A stretch of DNA of 64,000 nucleotides from Bradyrhizobium sp. CB82 (GCF_029714405.1 NZ_CP121650.1:5895001-5959000); one strand, 5' to 3'; positions 35,749 through 45,340 are shown, counted from the stretch's first letter. Program-made: numbers and translations. Notes: generated from the sequence alone by a model not told the origin.

Positions 35749-37143
35749 CTAGCCGGCGCGCGAGGATTTGCGCTCGCCCGTCAGCGCGCTTTCGGCTGCC
35801 CGGCTCATCAGCGAGGCATAATCGTCGCCGAACAGCACTTCGCAGAAACGGATCGCGGCGGCCATCTGCTGCTGACGATAGGCCCGGACCTTGTGGTCGG
35901 CGGCGCGCAGCGACTGCACCAGCGATTCCGTCGACCGCTCCACATATTGCTGGAGGTCCGAATAGGTGCGAAGCGTCACCTCGTTGATCGCAAGCTCGCT
36001 GGCATAGTTGCGGCAGGTCGCGACGAAGTCGATCAGCGCGGCGGTTTCCTCGACCTCGGTGCTGTCGACGCGGGCGCCCGGCGGAATGTCCTTCTCCGCG
36101 CGCTGGCGCAGGATGCGGCGGACACGGCCCGGCACGCTGTCGATCTCCGATTGCAGCGCGTTGGAGATATCGGCACGGATCGAGGTCAGCTGCTTGCCCC
36201 AGGCGGAATCGTTGCGCAGGTCGAGTTCGGTACGCAATCCGCGCACGCCGTCATGCAGCGCCTTGAGGTTCTCGGCGATGTTGTCAAAGCGGCCGCGCTT
36301 GATGTCGAGCCGCAGCATGGCAGCGAGACAGGACAGGTCATGCAGGGCCATGGTGACCGCCACGCCGAACGGCGTCGCGGCGACGCGGATCTCGTCGTCG
36401 GAGGCTGCCATCTTGATGGCGAGGCGGATGATCTGCCAGGGCGCCGTCAGCCGCTGGACCACCATCGACAGGGCAAACGGCAGCATCTGCGGCGTCTGGA
36501 GGACGGGAACGTTGAGCGCGGCCGTCACCGCCGCGATCTGGGAATCGCCGAAAACACGCAGGAAACGCGGCAGCTTTTCATTGAGACTCGCGATCGCCTC
36601 GCGAACCCCGAGCACGGCACCGACCGAGTAGAGATCCTCGATGACGTTGGGCGGGCCGACGCGGGCAAGCGCGCGCGACTTGTCGCCGCCGCCAGGCCCC
36701 GTCAGCTCGAAAATCGCATCGGCCGCGACCGCCTGGATTTTCAGGGCCAGAGCCTCACCACTGTCGCCGGCCGGCAGGCGGGAAAGCGCGGCGTCGAGCT
36801 CACTCACCTTGTCAGGAGCACCATCGCGGCCGAGCCATTGCCAGATCGGCAGCAGGGAGGAGCGGCGGATCTGTCCGAGGCGGACCGGAATGCCGGCCTC
36901 GACGAGGAACGGTTCCAGCGGCTGATAAAGCAGCCGCGACAGATCCTCCGTGCGCGGCGCAGCATCTTCGTCGACCTCGGTCTTGCGCACGATCTTGCGC
37001 AGCTGCTCGAGCACGAGGGTGGCCACCGCCGTGTCCTGGCCGCGCTCCAGCGCACGCTCGAACTCCCGCATCAGCAGCGCCTGTGACTGCGGCGGGAGCT
37101 GCGCGAGATAGTCTCTCAGCCGCTCGATCGATGTCTGGCTCAT
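35749..37143 (-). CDS. Conserved hypothetical protein (464 aa) beside the FeuPQ-like system
   Basis: ATG 37143 (MSQTSIERLRDYLAQLPPQS) is favoured over 37158. The protein is soluble and almost entirely alpha-helical with no signal peptide. It begins with a helical region LLMREFERALERG.. and a PRTEDLSRLLYQPLEPFLVE stretch, and ends in long helices (YVERSTESLVQSLRAADHKVRAYR). No catalytic motif is visible. It is probably a cytoplasmic or membrane-peripheral protein. It is read in the same direction as the sensor kinase upstream (160-base gap). I do not recognise a named family; the even codon use and length say it is a real gene. Confidence 0.75.
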   Translation of the reverse strand: MSQTSIERLRDYLAQLPPQSQALLMREFERALERGQDTAVATLVLEQLRKIVRKTEVDEDAAPRTEDLSRLLYQPLEPFLVEAGIPVRLGQIRRSSLLPIWQWLGRDGAPDKVSELDAALSRLPAGDSGEALALKIQAVAADAIFELTGPGGGDKSRALARVGPPNVIEDLYSVGAVLGVREAIASLNEKLPRFLRVFGDSQIAAVTAALNVPVLQTPQMLPFALSMVVQRLTAPWQIIRLAIKMAASDDEIRVAATPFGVAVTMALHDLSCLAAMLRLDIKRGRFDNIAENLKALHDGVRGLRTELDLRNDSAWGKQLTSIRADISNALQSEIDSVPGRVRRILRQRAEKDIPPGARVDSTEVEETAALIDFVATCRNYASELAINEVTLRTYSDLQQYVERSTESLVQSLRAADHKVRAYRQQQMAAAIRFCEVLFGDDYASLMSRAAESALTGERKSSRAG

Positions 37144-37302
37144 GCGCCCGTTATGCACGGTCTTGTGGCGGACGAGGGATGCGTCCGGGCGCGATCATAG
37201 GAGGTGGCGCGTTAAGAAGGCGTTTAGGAAGTTGCCCGGCGGCGGTGCGTTTTTGCGTCGAACCGCCTGAGCGCAACGGAAAAAGGTGCGCGGGAACAAG
37301 GA

Positions 37303-38679
37303 CTAAATACCTGGGAGCACCAGCTCCGCACGCAGGCCTCCGATCGGCGCGCTGCCGAGGATCAGACTGCCGCCGTAGAGCGCGGCGAGGTCGACCACGA
37401 TCGACAGGCCGAGACCCGATCCCGGCTTCGACTCGTCGAGCCGCTGCCCCCTGCGCGAGACCTGCGCCCGCTCGGCCTCGGACAGACCACGGCCGTCGTC
37501 ATCGACGATGATCCGCAGGCGTGGCCCCGCGTCGGGCTTGCCGGGGCTGTCCACCAGCACCTCGATGAAGACGCGCGAGGCTGCCCATTTGCAGGCATTG
37601 TCGACGAGATTGCCGACCATCTCCTCCAGATCCTGCCGCTCGCCGCGAAATTTCGCTGATGGATCCGCCTTGGTTTCGACGACGATGCCGCGATCGCGAT
37701 GGATCTTCTCCATGGTCCGGCGCAGTGCCCCAATCGTCGGCGCCACCTCCGTCACGGTTGCGACGATCGACACCCTGGCCGCGATGCGGGCGCGCTCGAG
37801 GTGGTGGGCGAGCTGGTCGCGCATGACGTCGGCCTGCTCCATGACCTTCTCAGCGAACGGATCGGCGGCATGGGCGGCGGCCTCGTTGACGATCACCGAG
37901 AGCGGCGTCTTGATCGCGTGCGCGAGATTGCCGACATGGGTGCGCGCGCGCTCGACGATCTCGCGATTGGCCTCGATCAGCGCATTGGTCTCGCGCGCGA
38001 GCGGCGCGATCTCGACGGGGAATTCGCCTTCCAGCCGCTCGGCACGCCCGGAGCGGATGTCGGCGATCGCCTCCGAAATGCGCTTCAATGGAGCTAGACC
38101 GAATCGGACCTGGAAAACCGTGGTGAGCAGAAGCACGATGCCGAGCGCCGTGAACGTGCCGCCGAGGTAATAGTCGAAGCTGCGCGTCTCGTCGAAAATC
38201 TCGGTGGCATCGCCGGCGATGCTGACCAGGAACTTGCCGTCGGCGCCGAGATCGACTGGCCGCTCCACCATCCGCAAGGTCTGGCCTTCCGGCCCATCGA
38301 CATAACCGAGCCGGATGCCGGCCGCGGTCAGCTCGACCCCCTGTTCCTCCAGCTTCGGCAGCTTCTTGTCCCACAGCGAGCGCGATGAGCGCACCTCCGG
38401 CTTTTCGGTGTCGGTGCGCGCGATCTGCCAATACCAGCCCGACAACGGCAGCTCGAACAGCGGCTCGCCGAGCGACTGGAATTGACGGTCCGGCGGCTCG
38501 TCGGGCGTCGCGACCTCGGCGATCAGCGTGCGCAGGTAGAGATTGAGCCGGCGGTCGAAGGCGCGCTCGGTCGCGTTCTTGTACACCGACGACAGCACGA
38601 CGCCGGTGATGGCCAGGATCACCACCAGCCACGCCGTCGCCGACAGGAACAGGCGGTTGGCAAGCGAGCTAGCGCGCAT
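37303..38679 (-). CDS. feuQ: Sensor histidine kinase, FeuQ/PhoQ-like
   Basis: The protein has 458 residues: membrane segment 1 (about 8-32), a periplasmic loop with ELPLSGWYWQIAR, segment 2 (about 172-193), HAMP, phosphoacceptor H254 in VGNLAHAIKTPLSVI (HAIKTP is typical of PhoQ/FeuQ kinases), and an ATPase domain (MVGNLVDNACKWA, DDDGRGLSE, GSGLGLSIVVDLAALYGG). FeuQ senses envelope/osmotic conditions in rhizobia and acts through FeuP. The regulator gene is directly upstream (about 90-base gap). The assignment to FeuQ is by architecture. Confidence 0.8.
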   Translation of the reverse strand: MRASSLANRLFLSATAWLVVILAITGVVLSSVYKNATERAFDRRLNLYLRTLIAEVATPDEPPDRQFQSLGEPLFELPLSGWYWQIARTDTEKPEVRSSRSLWDKKLPKLEEQGVELTAAGIRLGYVDGPEGQTLRMVERPVDLGADGKFLVSIAGDATEIFDETRSFDYYLGGTFTALGIVLLLTTVFQVRFGLAPLKRISEAIADIRSGRAERLEGEFPVEIAPLARETNALIEANREIVERARTHVGNLAHAIKTPLSVIVNEAAAHAADPFAEKVMEQADVMRDQLAHHLERARIAARVSIVATVTEVAPTIGALRRTMEKIHRDRGIVVETKADPSAKFRGERQDLEEMVGNLVDNACKWAASRVFIEVLVDSPGKPDAGPRLRIIVDDDGRGLSEAERAQVSRRGQRLDESKPGSGLGLSIVVDLAALYGGSLILGSAPIGGLRAELVLPGI

Positions 38680-38771
38680 TGGATCGATCCCGGCAGGCGC
38701 AGGACGGCAGGTGGTCGGAGATGGTCATGGGCGACCAAGACCCCGGTCCCGCCGCCCGGTCAAGTGCCAGA

Positions 38772-39446
38772 TCAAGTACCGGGCGCAGCCGGCGGGGTCA
38801 GGAGATAGCCGAGACCACGGACGGTCTGGATGATATCGACGTCCAGCTTCTTGCGGATACGGCCGACAAAGACCTCGATGGTGTTGGAGTCGCGGTCGAA
38901 ATCCTGGTCGTAGAGATGCTCGACGAGCTCGGTACGCGAGACCACGCGGCCGGCATGGTGCATCAGATATTGCAGCAGCCGGTATTCGTGCGAGGTCATC
39001 TTCACGGGGTTGCCGGAGACGGTCACCTTGTTGGTCCGCGTGTCCAGCGTCACCGGTCCGCAGGTCAGCTCGCTCTGGGCATGGCCGGCCGAGCGGCGCA
39101 GCAGCGCGCGAATCCGCGCCAGCACCTCCTCGAGGTGGAAGGGCTTTGCGACATAGTCGTCGGCGCCGGCATCAAAGCCCTGGACCTTGTCGCTCCAGCG
39201 GTCGCGCGCGGTGAGGATCAGGACCGGCATGGCGCGGCCGTTGCGCCGCCAGGCTTCCAGAACCGAGATGCCGTCCTTCTTGGGCAGGCCGATGTCGAGC
39301 ACCACGGCATCATAGGGCTCGTTCTCGCCGAGATAGTGCCCTTCCTCCCCGTCAAAGGCGCGGTCGACGACGTAGCCGGCGTCGCTTAGCGCCTTGGTGA
39401 GCTGGCGATTGAGATCGGGGTCGTCCTCAACAACGAGCAGGCGCAC
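38772..39446 (-). CDS. feuP: Response regulator, FeuP/PhoP-like
   Basis: GTG 39446 gives VRLLVVEDD, the true receiver N-terminus, and has GGAGAG upstream; the longer reading from 39623 is spurious. The 224 residues contain a receiver with D51 (AVVLDIGLPKKDG) and KPFHLEE, and a winged-helix output domain (TSHEYRLLQYLMHHAGRVVS, SNTIEVFVGRIRKKLD). It works with the kinase encoded just downstream. FeuP in Sinorhizobium controls genes for cyclic glucan export and iron-related functions; targets here are not visible. Confidence 0.85.
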   Translation of the reverse strand: MRLLVVEDDPDLNRQLTKALSDAGYVVDRAFDGEEGHYLGENEPYDAVVLDIGLPKKDGISVLEAWRRNGRAMPVLILTARDRWSDKVQGFDAGADDYVAKPFHLEEVLARIRALLRRSAGHAQSELTCGPVTLDTRTNKVTVSGNPVKMTSHEYRLLQYLMHHAGRVVSRTELVEHLYDQDFDRDSNTIEVFVGRIRKKLDVDIIQTVRGLGYLLTPPAAPGT

Positions 39447-39680
39447 GCTTCTCTCCAAGAATAGCCGAAAGGATGGACTGCGGAATCTACTGCCAAGATG
39501 ACCAATCCCGGCGTGAACTGAATATGAACGCCGGGAACCGGTAAATGTTACTTTTTCGTCATGAAGCCGACACGACGGCGCTCGCCATGCGCCCGGGCAT
39601 AGCCGGCCGCATGGCGAGCGCAATTTGCCGCGTTCCGCGGCGAGTCGGAAGCGCTGATCGTGAGCTCCGCGCGACGGCGG

Positions 39681-39833
39681 TCAGGTCCGGAAGAACACGA
39701 ACCAAATGACGCCGAGGATCAGGATCGCAAGTCCGGTCGAGACGGTGAGCAACGCCGCGACCGACGGACCGGGCTCGCCCTGGCGCGCCTCGGTCGATGT
39801 CTCGATGATCTGATCGTTGCGTCTCGTAGCCAT
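39681..39833 (-). CDS. Small single-pass membrane protein (50 aa)
   Basis: ATG 39833 with GAGGG upstream opens MATRRNDQIIETSTEARQGE, followed by a membrane helix VAALLTVSTGLAILILGVIW and a short VFFRT tail. The N-terminus is polar and likely cytoplasmic. A longer reading from 39866 lacks support. It lies between the FeuP-like gene and ku on the minus strand. No family name is known to me. Confidence 0.55.
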   Translation of the reverse strand: MATRRNDQIIETSTEARQGEPGPSVAALLTVSTGLAILILGVIWFVFFRT

Positions 39834-40055
39834 GGTAACCCTCAATTGCCGGGGTATCGCGTCCAAATGCCGCGACCTCCTCGCGGCCTCTCATGACGTG
39901 CGGGGCAACGTCTGATCGCGAACGATGTTCCGGGGCCGGACCGGCGGAAGGTCAATGATTAACGCCATTGCAAGATTCCATTCCGCCCCTTGCTATGATT
40001 CGGGGTTCCCCGGTGTTATCCTCGCAGGCTGTCCCTGTTGCGTTTGGAGTAGCCC

Positions 40056-41018
40056 ATGGCCCCCCGTGCCAACTGGAAGGGTTTTTTGCGCCTATCGCTC
40101 GTGACCTGCCCGGTCGCGCTCTATCCGGCCACTTCGGATACCGAGAAGGTCTCCTTCAACCAGATCAACCGGAAGACCGGCCACCGGATCAAGTACCTCA
40201 AGGTCGACGCCGAGACTGGAGACGAGGTCACCTCCGACGACATCGTCAAGGGCTACAAGGTCGATACCGACACCTATATCGAGGTCACCAAGGACGAGCT
40301 CGACGAAATCGCACTTGAATCGACCCACACGATCGAGATCGACGAATTCGTGCCCAAGACCGACATCGACAACCGCTATCTGATCCGCCCCTATTATCTC
40401 GTGCCGGACGGCAAGGTCGGCCACGATGCCTATGCGGTGATCCGCGAGACCATCCGCAGCATGAACAAGGTCGCGATCGGCCGCGTGGTGCTGACCAACC
40501 GCGAGCACATCATCGCGCTCGAGCCGCTCGACAGCGGCCTGATGGGCACGCTGCTGCGCTACCCCTACGAGGTGCGCAGCGAGAAGGAGTATTTCGACGA
40601 CATCCAGGACGTGAAGCTCACCAAGGACATGCTCGAGCTCGCCAAGCACATCGTCGAGAAGAAGTCGGGCGCATTCGAGCCCGAGGTGTTCGAGGATCAC
40701 TACGAGACCGCGCTGATCGATCTGATCAACAAGAAGCGCAGCGGCGTGCCGCTCGCCGCCAAGGCCGCGCCGAAGACGGGAGGCAACGTCATCAACCTGA
40801 TGGACGCGCTCAAGAAGAGCCTCGCGACCGAGAAGGAGGCCGCGCCCGCCACCAAGGTCGACGGCAAGGCCAAGAAGCCGAAGAAGCGCGTCGAGGGTCA
40901 GCGCGAAATGCTGCTGCCGATCGCCGGCAAGGGCGGCAAGACCGCCGCCGCCAAGGAAGCGCCCAAGAAGGCCGATAAGCCGGTGCGCGCGCCGGCGCGC
41001 GGCAGGAAGGCCGGATAG
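40056..41018 (+). CDS. ku: Bacterial Ku, non-homologous end-joining DNA-binding protein
   Basis: The protein has 320 residues. The Ku core is clear: APRANWKGFLRLSLVTCPVALYPATS, QINRKTGHRIKYLKVD, the IEIDEFVPKTDID strand region, YYLVPDGKVGHDAYAVIRE and HIIALEPL. A long Lys/Ala-rich C-terminal tail (about 250-320) is of the type that aids DNA binding and threading. Ku dimers ring broken DNA ends and recruit LigD. No ligD is in the window. The downstream 78-residue gene may be in the same unit. Rhizobia often carry several ku paralogues. Confidence 0.95.
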   Translation: MAPRANWKGFLRLSLVTCPVALYPATSDTEKVSFNQINRKTGHRIKYLKVDAETGDEVTSDDIVKGYKVDTDTYIEVTKDELDEIALESTHTIEIDEFVPKTDIDNRYLIRPYYLVPDGKVGHDAYAVIRETIRSMNKVAIGRVVLTNREHIIALEPLDSGLMGTLLRYPYEVRSEKEYFDDIQDVKLTKDMLELAKHIVEKKSGAFEPEVFEDHYETALIDLINKKRSGVPLAAKAAPKTGGNVINLMDALKKSLATEKEAAPATKVDGKAKKPKKRVEGQREMLLPIAGKGGKTAAAKEAPKKADKPVRAPARGRKAG

Positions 41019-41078
41019 CGGCATCACCTCCGGGCGACGCTGCCGTGATGTCCCTCCTCGCGTATCGCCCGGTCTGAC

Positions 41079-41315
41079 ATGCCTTGGTCGACGGCGTTCG
41101 ACGAACCAATCCCGGTGCCCAACCGGCGCAAGCTGCTCACGCTGCAAGAGGCGGCCGACTACATCATGCAACTGCCCGAGGACGCGCAGCACGAAGCGCA
41201 CTGGCAGACCGCCATCGAGACGCTCATCAGCGCGGCTGAGACCGGTGGCGGCTGGATGATGTTCGCCCGTATCGCCATGTTGCGGGCGCTGAACGCGGAC
41301 GGCCGCTGCGGATGA
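41079..41315 (+). CDS. Conserved hypothetical protein (78 aa)
   Basis: The small soluble protein begins MPWSTAFDEPIPVPNRRKLL and contains LTLQEAADYIMQLPEDAQH, EAHWQTAIETLISAAETG and a helical end MFARIAMLRALN. It starts 60 bases after ku on the same strand. The helical EAADYI and IETLISAAE segments look like a real fold. Similar short proteins are common in Bradyrhizobium as far as I recall. No function is assigned. Confidence 0.6.
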   Translation: MPWSTAFDEPIPVPNRRKLLTLQEAADYIMQLPEDAQHEAHWQTAIETLISAAETGGGWMMFARIAMLRALNADGRCG

Positions 41316-41673
41316 CTCCTGCAGGCCCAGGCCCCCTCTTGCCGACCCGCTGGCTAACAGGCTCAACGATCCGTTAAGCGGCACCGTCGTTTTTCGGCAC
41401 ACCGCCCGACCTCAGGTTCGTAGAGGGTCTTCCTACGGAAAACGCGCGATGACGCCTTGAGAGCCACCCCACACGACCGCCACGAGGGTTGGCCGGTTTA
41501 GATCCATTTGAAGCGGGTGAGGAAACATTAATTTAATCGATGTCGCCCTATGAGGCTGCAGGCGAGGTCGACGGAACCTATTCTTTTTGATGCGCCCAAG
41601 AAACTTAATGAAACAATTTACCAGTCTGAAAACGACGTGGGCATACGTTGGACCGGATGAATAGGAGTTGGCA
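41316..41673. other. Intergenic region before the Flp pilin
   Basis: About 360 bases with no gene seen. The part from about 41500 on is AT-richer and should contain the pilin promoter. No consensus -35/-10 pair stands out. Confidence 0.4.
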
Positions 41674-41838
41674 ATGCGTTTGTTTAGGTCTTTCCTTGCC
41701 GATGAAAGTGGCGCCACCGCTATCGAGTATGGCCTGATTGCCGCCGGTATCGCGCTCGCAATCGTTACGGTCGTGAACAACACAGGCAGCGCACTCCTCA
41801 ACAACAAATTCAACTCGATCAGCGCGGCCATGAAGTAA
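41674..41838 (+). CDS. Flp/Fap-type pilin (54 aa)
   Basis: ATG 41674 is preceded by TAGGAG. The product begins MRLFRSFLADESGATAIEYG, followed by the hydrophobic stretch LIAAGIALAIVTVV and a short polar end. ESGATAIEYGLIA is the Flp signature, in which the prepilin peptidase cuts after a Gly-type residue before the hydrophobic helix and leaves the conserved E-Y pair. Flp pilins assemble into Tad pili for adhesion. The gene is isolated: no tad/cpa genes are in the window, so assembly depends on a cluster elsewhere. The following spacer (41839-42110) contains TTGGCG..CGCCAA, a possible weak terminator. Confidence 0.88.
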   Translation: MRLFRSFLADESGATAIEYGLIAAGIALAIVTVVNNTGSALLNNKFNSISAAMK

Positions 41839-42110
41839 TAGCCGACCCGGCTTGGCGCGATCGGCACGATCGCCAACGGGCCGAACGGCGGGCTGAAGAG
41901 GGCGTCTTGAGGCGCCCACCCACGCCTTGGGCTGCATGGCCCGCCCCCATGCGCACGCCATGATCTGGGTCAAACGGGTTGAGGCCGCAGCGGCTAGTGG
42001 TTGCAGGCTGCAACTTCCCTGGCCCGTGCATGAATTCCGATTGCCTCCGCCCGCAACTGAAAATACGCCGCGTCGCCCTCGGTGAGCGATTCAACCGACC
42101 GAGCCTCCGA

Positions 42111-43097
42111 TCAGTTCGATATGCGATCTGGCTGCTGAGGCATGTCGTGCAATTTCTTGAGAATGGAATCGGTCGTCGCGCCGCTCGCGCACATTCCCGT
42201 GGCGGTCTCTCCGAAGTCGACGAGGCTGTGATACTTTGGCTTAGGAGCTTTCGCTAGCGGCACCAGCCAAGCATTGAGGCCCTGTCTTTTCAACCCATCG
42301 AAGTAGAGCTCCTGGGTTGAGAATGGAATATTGGTGTCCCGGGGGTCCGCAATCAGGAATATCCGTCGCTCGGGCTGCTTGGCAATTTGACCGATCGAGT
42401 CGTAAGGGTCGAAAAACACCTCCGCTCTCAGGCGGTGCACCCACCCTCGCGCCTCGAGCCTGGCGCGATAGGCGGCCGCAGGAGAGGAAAGGATCGCACA
42501 TTGGACATCATTGCGTCGGGCGAGCAATTCCGCCGCAAGCGTTCCACCGCCGCTATGTCCGCCCAGCACCCATCGTTCAATCTTGTAACGAGCCTTCAAG
42601 GCTTCAATCTGAGCCTCCATCAGTCTCGCTTCCAGAGGCGTGTGTCTGACATCGTAGTGTTTGCCGGTGCTGCCATAGGTCCCGGGTCGCGCGAGAAAAA
42701 TATAAGGCACAGCGTATCGATTGGATAAGGTGCCGGACTGTTCAATCATTGACGCGACCCCCAGACCTTGTTGATGAGCGACACTTTTCGGGCCACCCAT
42801 CACATCTCCTGACATCCAGGCAGCGACAAGAGGATTCGGCCCATCGACGGTCAGGCCGGCGGCATAGTATCGCAAGCAATAGCCTCGACCATCAACGCGA
42901 ACCCAAACTGCGGTCTGACGCTGCTCCATCTGTTCGCAGGTCGAGCGAGCAATCTGTATTCCGTTGATGACTTTGAGCGGATCGAACATTTCGTCGTCCG
43001 GTAGAGACTGAGCTAGGATCATACTCGGAGCAATTAGGCAGATCGCAGTGGCAATCAGGGACGCAATAGCGCTAGCGGTTCTCAACAGTCGCTCCAT
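42111..43097 (-). CDS. Secreted alpha/beta-hydrolase-like serine hydrolase
   Basis: The protein has 328 residues. Residues 1-29 form a signal peptide ending near MILAQS. The nucleophile elbow is VLGGHSGGGTLAAELLA (Ser about 200). A plausible acid and base follow in LIADPRDTNIPF and YHSLVDFG, spaced as in alpha/beta hydrolases, and AILSSPAAAYRARL is consistent with the core beta strand. GC content and codon use look lower than in the neighbours, a possible sign of transfer. It is probably a periplasmic esterase or peptidase; the substrate is unknown. No operon partner was seen. Confidence 0.75.
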   Translation of the reverse strand: MERLLRTASAIASLIATAICLIAPSMILAQSLPDDEMFDPLKVINGIQIARSTCEQMEQRQTAVWVRVDGRGYCLRYYAAGLTVDGPNPLVAAWMSGDVMGGPKSVAHQQGLGVASMIEQSGTLSNRYAVPYIFLARPGTYGSTGKHYDVRHTPLEARLMEAQIEALKARYKIERWVLGGHSGGGTLAAELLARRNDVQCAILSSPAAAYRARLEARGWVHRLRAEVFFDPYDSIGQIAKQPERRIFLIADPRDTNIPFSTQELYFDGLKRQGLNAWLVPLAKAPKPKYHSLVDFGETATGMCASGATTDSILKKLHDMPQQPDRISN

Positions 43098-43208
43098 TCT
43101 TCTAGATCGCTGGCACGCGGCTCATGCTGACGCGATGTTCGCCTCGACGGCTTGTCGCGTTGCGTCGGCCAGTTCGCGCCTTTGCACCGATGAACCTCAG
43201 GCGTCGCC

Positions 43209-44402
43209 TCACCCCATCGTCGCAAGCTGCAGCGCGAGTGCGCAGGCGCGGTCGTATTCGTCGAGATTGATCCATTCATCGATCGTGTGCGCCTCGTTCT
43301 GCCCCGCACCGAAGGTCACCGTCGGGATGCCGTGGCGGACCATCCAGTTCGCGTCGAGGCCGCCATTCGCCGCGCGGATGTTCGGCGTTCCGCCGACCGC
43401 GGACACGGCTTCGATCGCGCGTTTGACCACCGGCAGGCTCTCCTTCATGCGGAACGGATAATAGTCGGTCTCGGCCTTGAATCTGACGCGGCCGGATTTG
43501 CCCTGGACGTTCTTGACGCGCTTGGCGGCCTTCTCGAACGCCGCCTTGTAGGCCTTGGTGATCTCCTTGAAGAACTTCCCATCGTGACTGCGGCTTTCGC
43601 CGCGCACGTGCACATAATCAGTGACGACGTTGGTCGCATCGCCGGCCGGCCGGCCCTCGCCGCCGGTGACGGGACCCACGTTACTCGTGCCCTGCCGCTT
43701 GCCCTTCACCACCTTGCCGAACCAGTCACCGGCCTTCACCTCGGCGAGCGCAAGCGCAAGGATCATGGTCGAAGAGATTCCGCGCTCCGGCGCGACGCCG
43801 GCGTGCGAGGCGCGGCCGAAAATCTCGACCTGCCAGCGATCCGCCCCGACGGCGCCGATGGTGACGTTGGAGGCGGAGCCGCCGTCATAGTTGAAGGCCA
43901 TCACCGGCGCGCCGAGCTCCTCCGTCTGGACGTGGCGCGCGCCATAGAGCCCGCTCTCCTCCCGCACGCAGAACAAGAGCGTGATCGGCGGATGATCGGG
44001 CTGCTGCTTCGCGAGCTCAGCCGCCAACGTGACGAGAACGCCGCAGCCGCAGCGGTTGTCGCCTCCGAGCGCGGTCTTCGCCGCGTTGACGATCTTGCGC
44101 CCCGAGCGCTTCGGCTTCGCGCCGGCGCACAGCGGCACGGTGTCCATGTGGGTCATGAACATGATCCGCGGCTGGTTGTGCATCGCGCCGCGGCCGGGCA
44201 GATCGACGATGAGATTGCCGGTCTCCGTCGGCACGGGAATGCGCGTGTTGGCATCGTCGAGGCGGATCGCCCCCGCGGGCACGCCACTTTCTCGCAGCGC
44301 CGCCGTAAGCTCGCGCCCGATCGCTGCCTCCTTTCCAGTCACGCCCTCGACGGCGAGGAAGCGCATGAGGCGGTCGGTAGCGGCCTGAGTGTCGACGGAC
44401 AT
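43209..44402 (-). CDS. M20-family metallopeptidase (PepT-like)
   Basis: ATG 44402 follows GAGGA; an extension to 44477 has no support. The 397-residue protein has the two-zinc ligand set: MTHMDTVPL (H), GGDNRCGCG (D), REESGLYGARH (E, catalytic and metal), FNYDGGSAS (D), and the C-terminal EAHTIDEW (H). A lid domain lies between (FGRASHAGVAPERG, with the dimer-domain His). This is the tripeptidase T/M20 pattern. It probably cleaves small peptides or N-acyl amino acids in the cytoplasm. Confidence 0.85.
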   Translation of the reverse strand: MSVDTQAATDRLMRFLAVEGVTGKEAAIGRELTAALRESGVPAGAIRLDDANTRIPVPTETGNLIVDLPGRGAMHNQPRIMFMTHMDTVPLCAGAKPKRSGRKIVNAAKTALGGDNRCGCGVLVTLAAELAKQQPDHPPITLLFCVREESGLYGARHVQTEELGAPVMAFNYDGGSASNVTIGAVGADRWQVEIFGRASHAGVAPERGISSTMILALALAEVKAGDWFGKVVKGKRQGTSNVGPVTGGEGRPAGDATNVVTDYVHVRGESRSHDGKFFKEITKAYKAAFEKAAKRVKNVQGKSGRVRFKAETDYYPFRMKESLPVVKRAIEAVSAVGGTPNIRAANGGLDANWMVRHGIPTVTFGAGQNEAHTIDEWINLDEYDRACALALQLATMG

Positions 44403-44508
44403 GACTGATTCCTCTGATGGACGGCGCCTGCAAGCATCCTTTGCAGCAGCAGGTTCCGCAAGGCTCCTCGCCGTCATTCGCGCGGCGAATCCGACATCGC
44501 CCCCCGCC

Positions 44509-45066
44509 TCAAATGCAGAGGCTGAGCAGCTTGATGTGGCAGTCCTTGGATCTGGATCCAGGTGAGGGAGCGGTGTCGCGTTTCACGGCAACAATGGGCT
44601 CCCTATCCTTCTTGCCCTTGCCCGGCTTCGGCTCGTAATCGCCCGCGATCACCATGGCCCAGTAGCTGCGTTTGCCGCTGGCATTCCTGGCGCTCGCGAT
44701 CCCGACACGGGAGGCGTTGTGCAACAAGAGGTTCTTGCGGTGCCCGGATGAGTCGATCCACTGGCCGAGCGTCTTCTCGAAACTGTCGTAACCATAGGCG
44801 ATGTTCTCGGCGGCGCGCCCGGCATGCGCCGGCGCGACCCGCCTGGTGAATGGGCCGAGAACCTCATGACTGAGATCGTCCTTCGCCGCCATCGCACGCG
44901 CCTGCTCGAGCGCAATGCGGTCCAGCGTTGCATCGCGCACGACGCGGACCTCGCCGTGCTTGAGACGGAAGCTGGAGATCAGCTCGGCCGGGGATTCGGC
45001 GGCCATGACCGGCGCAGCCAGCAGCACAAAGCCGGCTATCATTCCACTGACCATACGACGTGTCAT
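44509..45066 (-). CDS. Secreted CAP/SCP-domain protein
   Basis: ATG 45066 with GGGGGA upstream opens MTRRMVSGMIAGFVLLAAPV, a signal peptide cut near VMAAE; a longer reading to 45192 is not believable. The 185 residues contain the CAP fold: SFRLKHGEVRVVRDATLDRIALEQARAMA, DDLSHEV, APAHAGRAAENIAYGYDS, and GQWIDSSGHRKNLLLHNASRVGIAS, with the GHRKNLL signature. It ends with a basic linker and a C-terminal Cys pair region (DCHIKLLSLCI). The bacterial role is unknown. It is divergent from the ThDP enzyme gene across 274 bases. Confidence 0.85.
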   Translation of the reverse strand: MTRRMVSGMIAGFVLLAAPVMAAESPAELISSFRLKHGEVRVVRDATLDRIALEQARAMAAKDDLSHEVLGPFTRRVAPAHAGRAAENIAYGYDSFEKTLGQWIDSSGHRKNLLLHNASRVGIASARNASGKRSYWAMVIAGDYEPKPGKGKKDREPIVAVKRDTAPSPGSRSKDCHIKLLSLCI

Positions 45067-45340
45067 CGTCCCCCAGGCGCCCATCGGTCTCCAAGCCTGC
45101 GCGATTGTCCTGCCGCTTCTCCACCGGCAATGTGGACGCTTCAAGGCGCGCAATGAGGCGCAACATGGGTTTCGCTTCGCTTTGCGGCGCATCGACGAAC
45201 TCGCGGCGGCCGAGCGCGGCCGCCCTGCATGGCTGACCTACGGCCGCGCGCGGGGGCGCGCGCTTTACGCTTCCGGGAATTCCTGATCCTCTAACCGACA
45301 AACCGGCCGGATCAACCGGCCCGCCGAAGGGAGAGACGCG

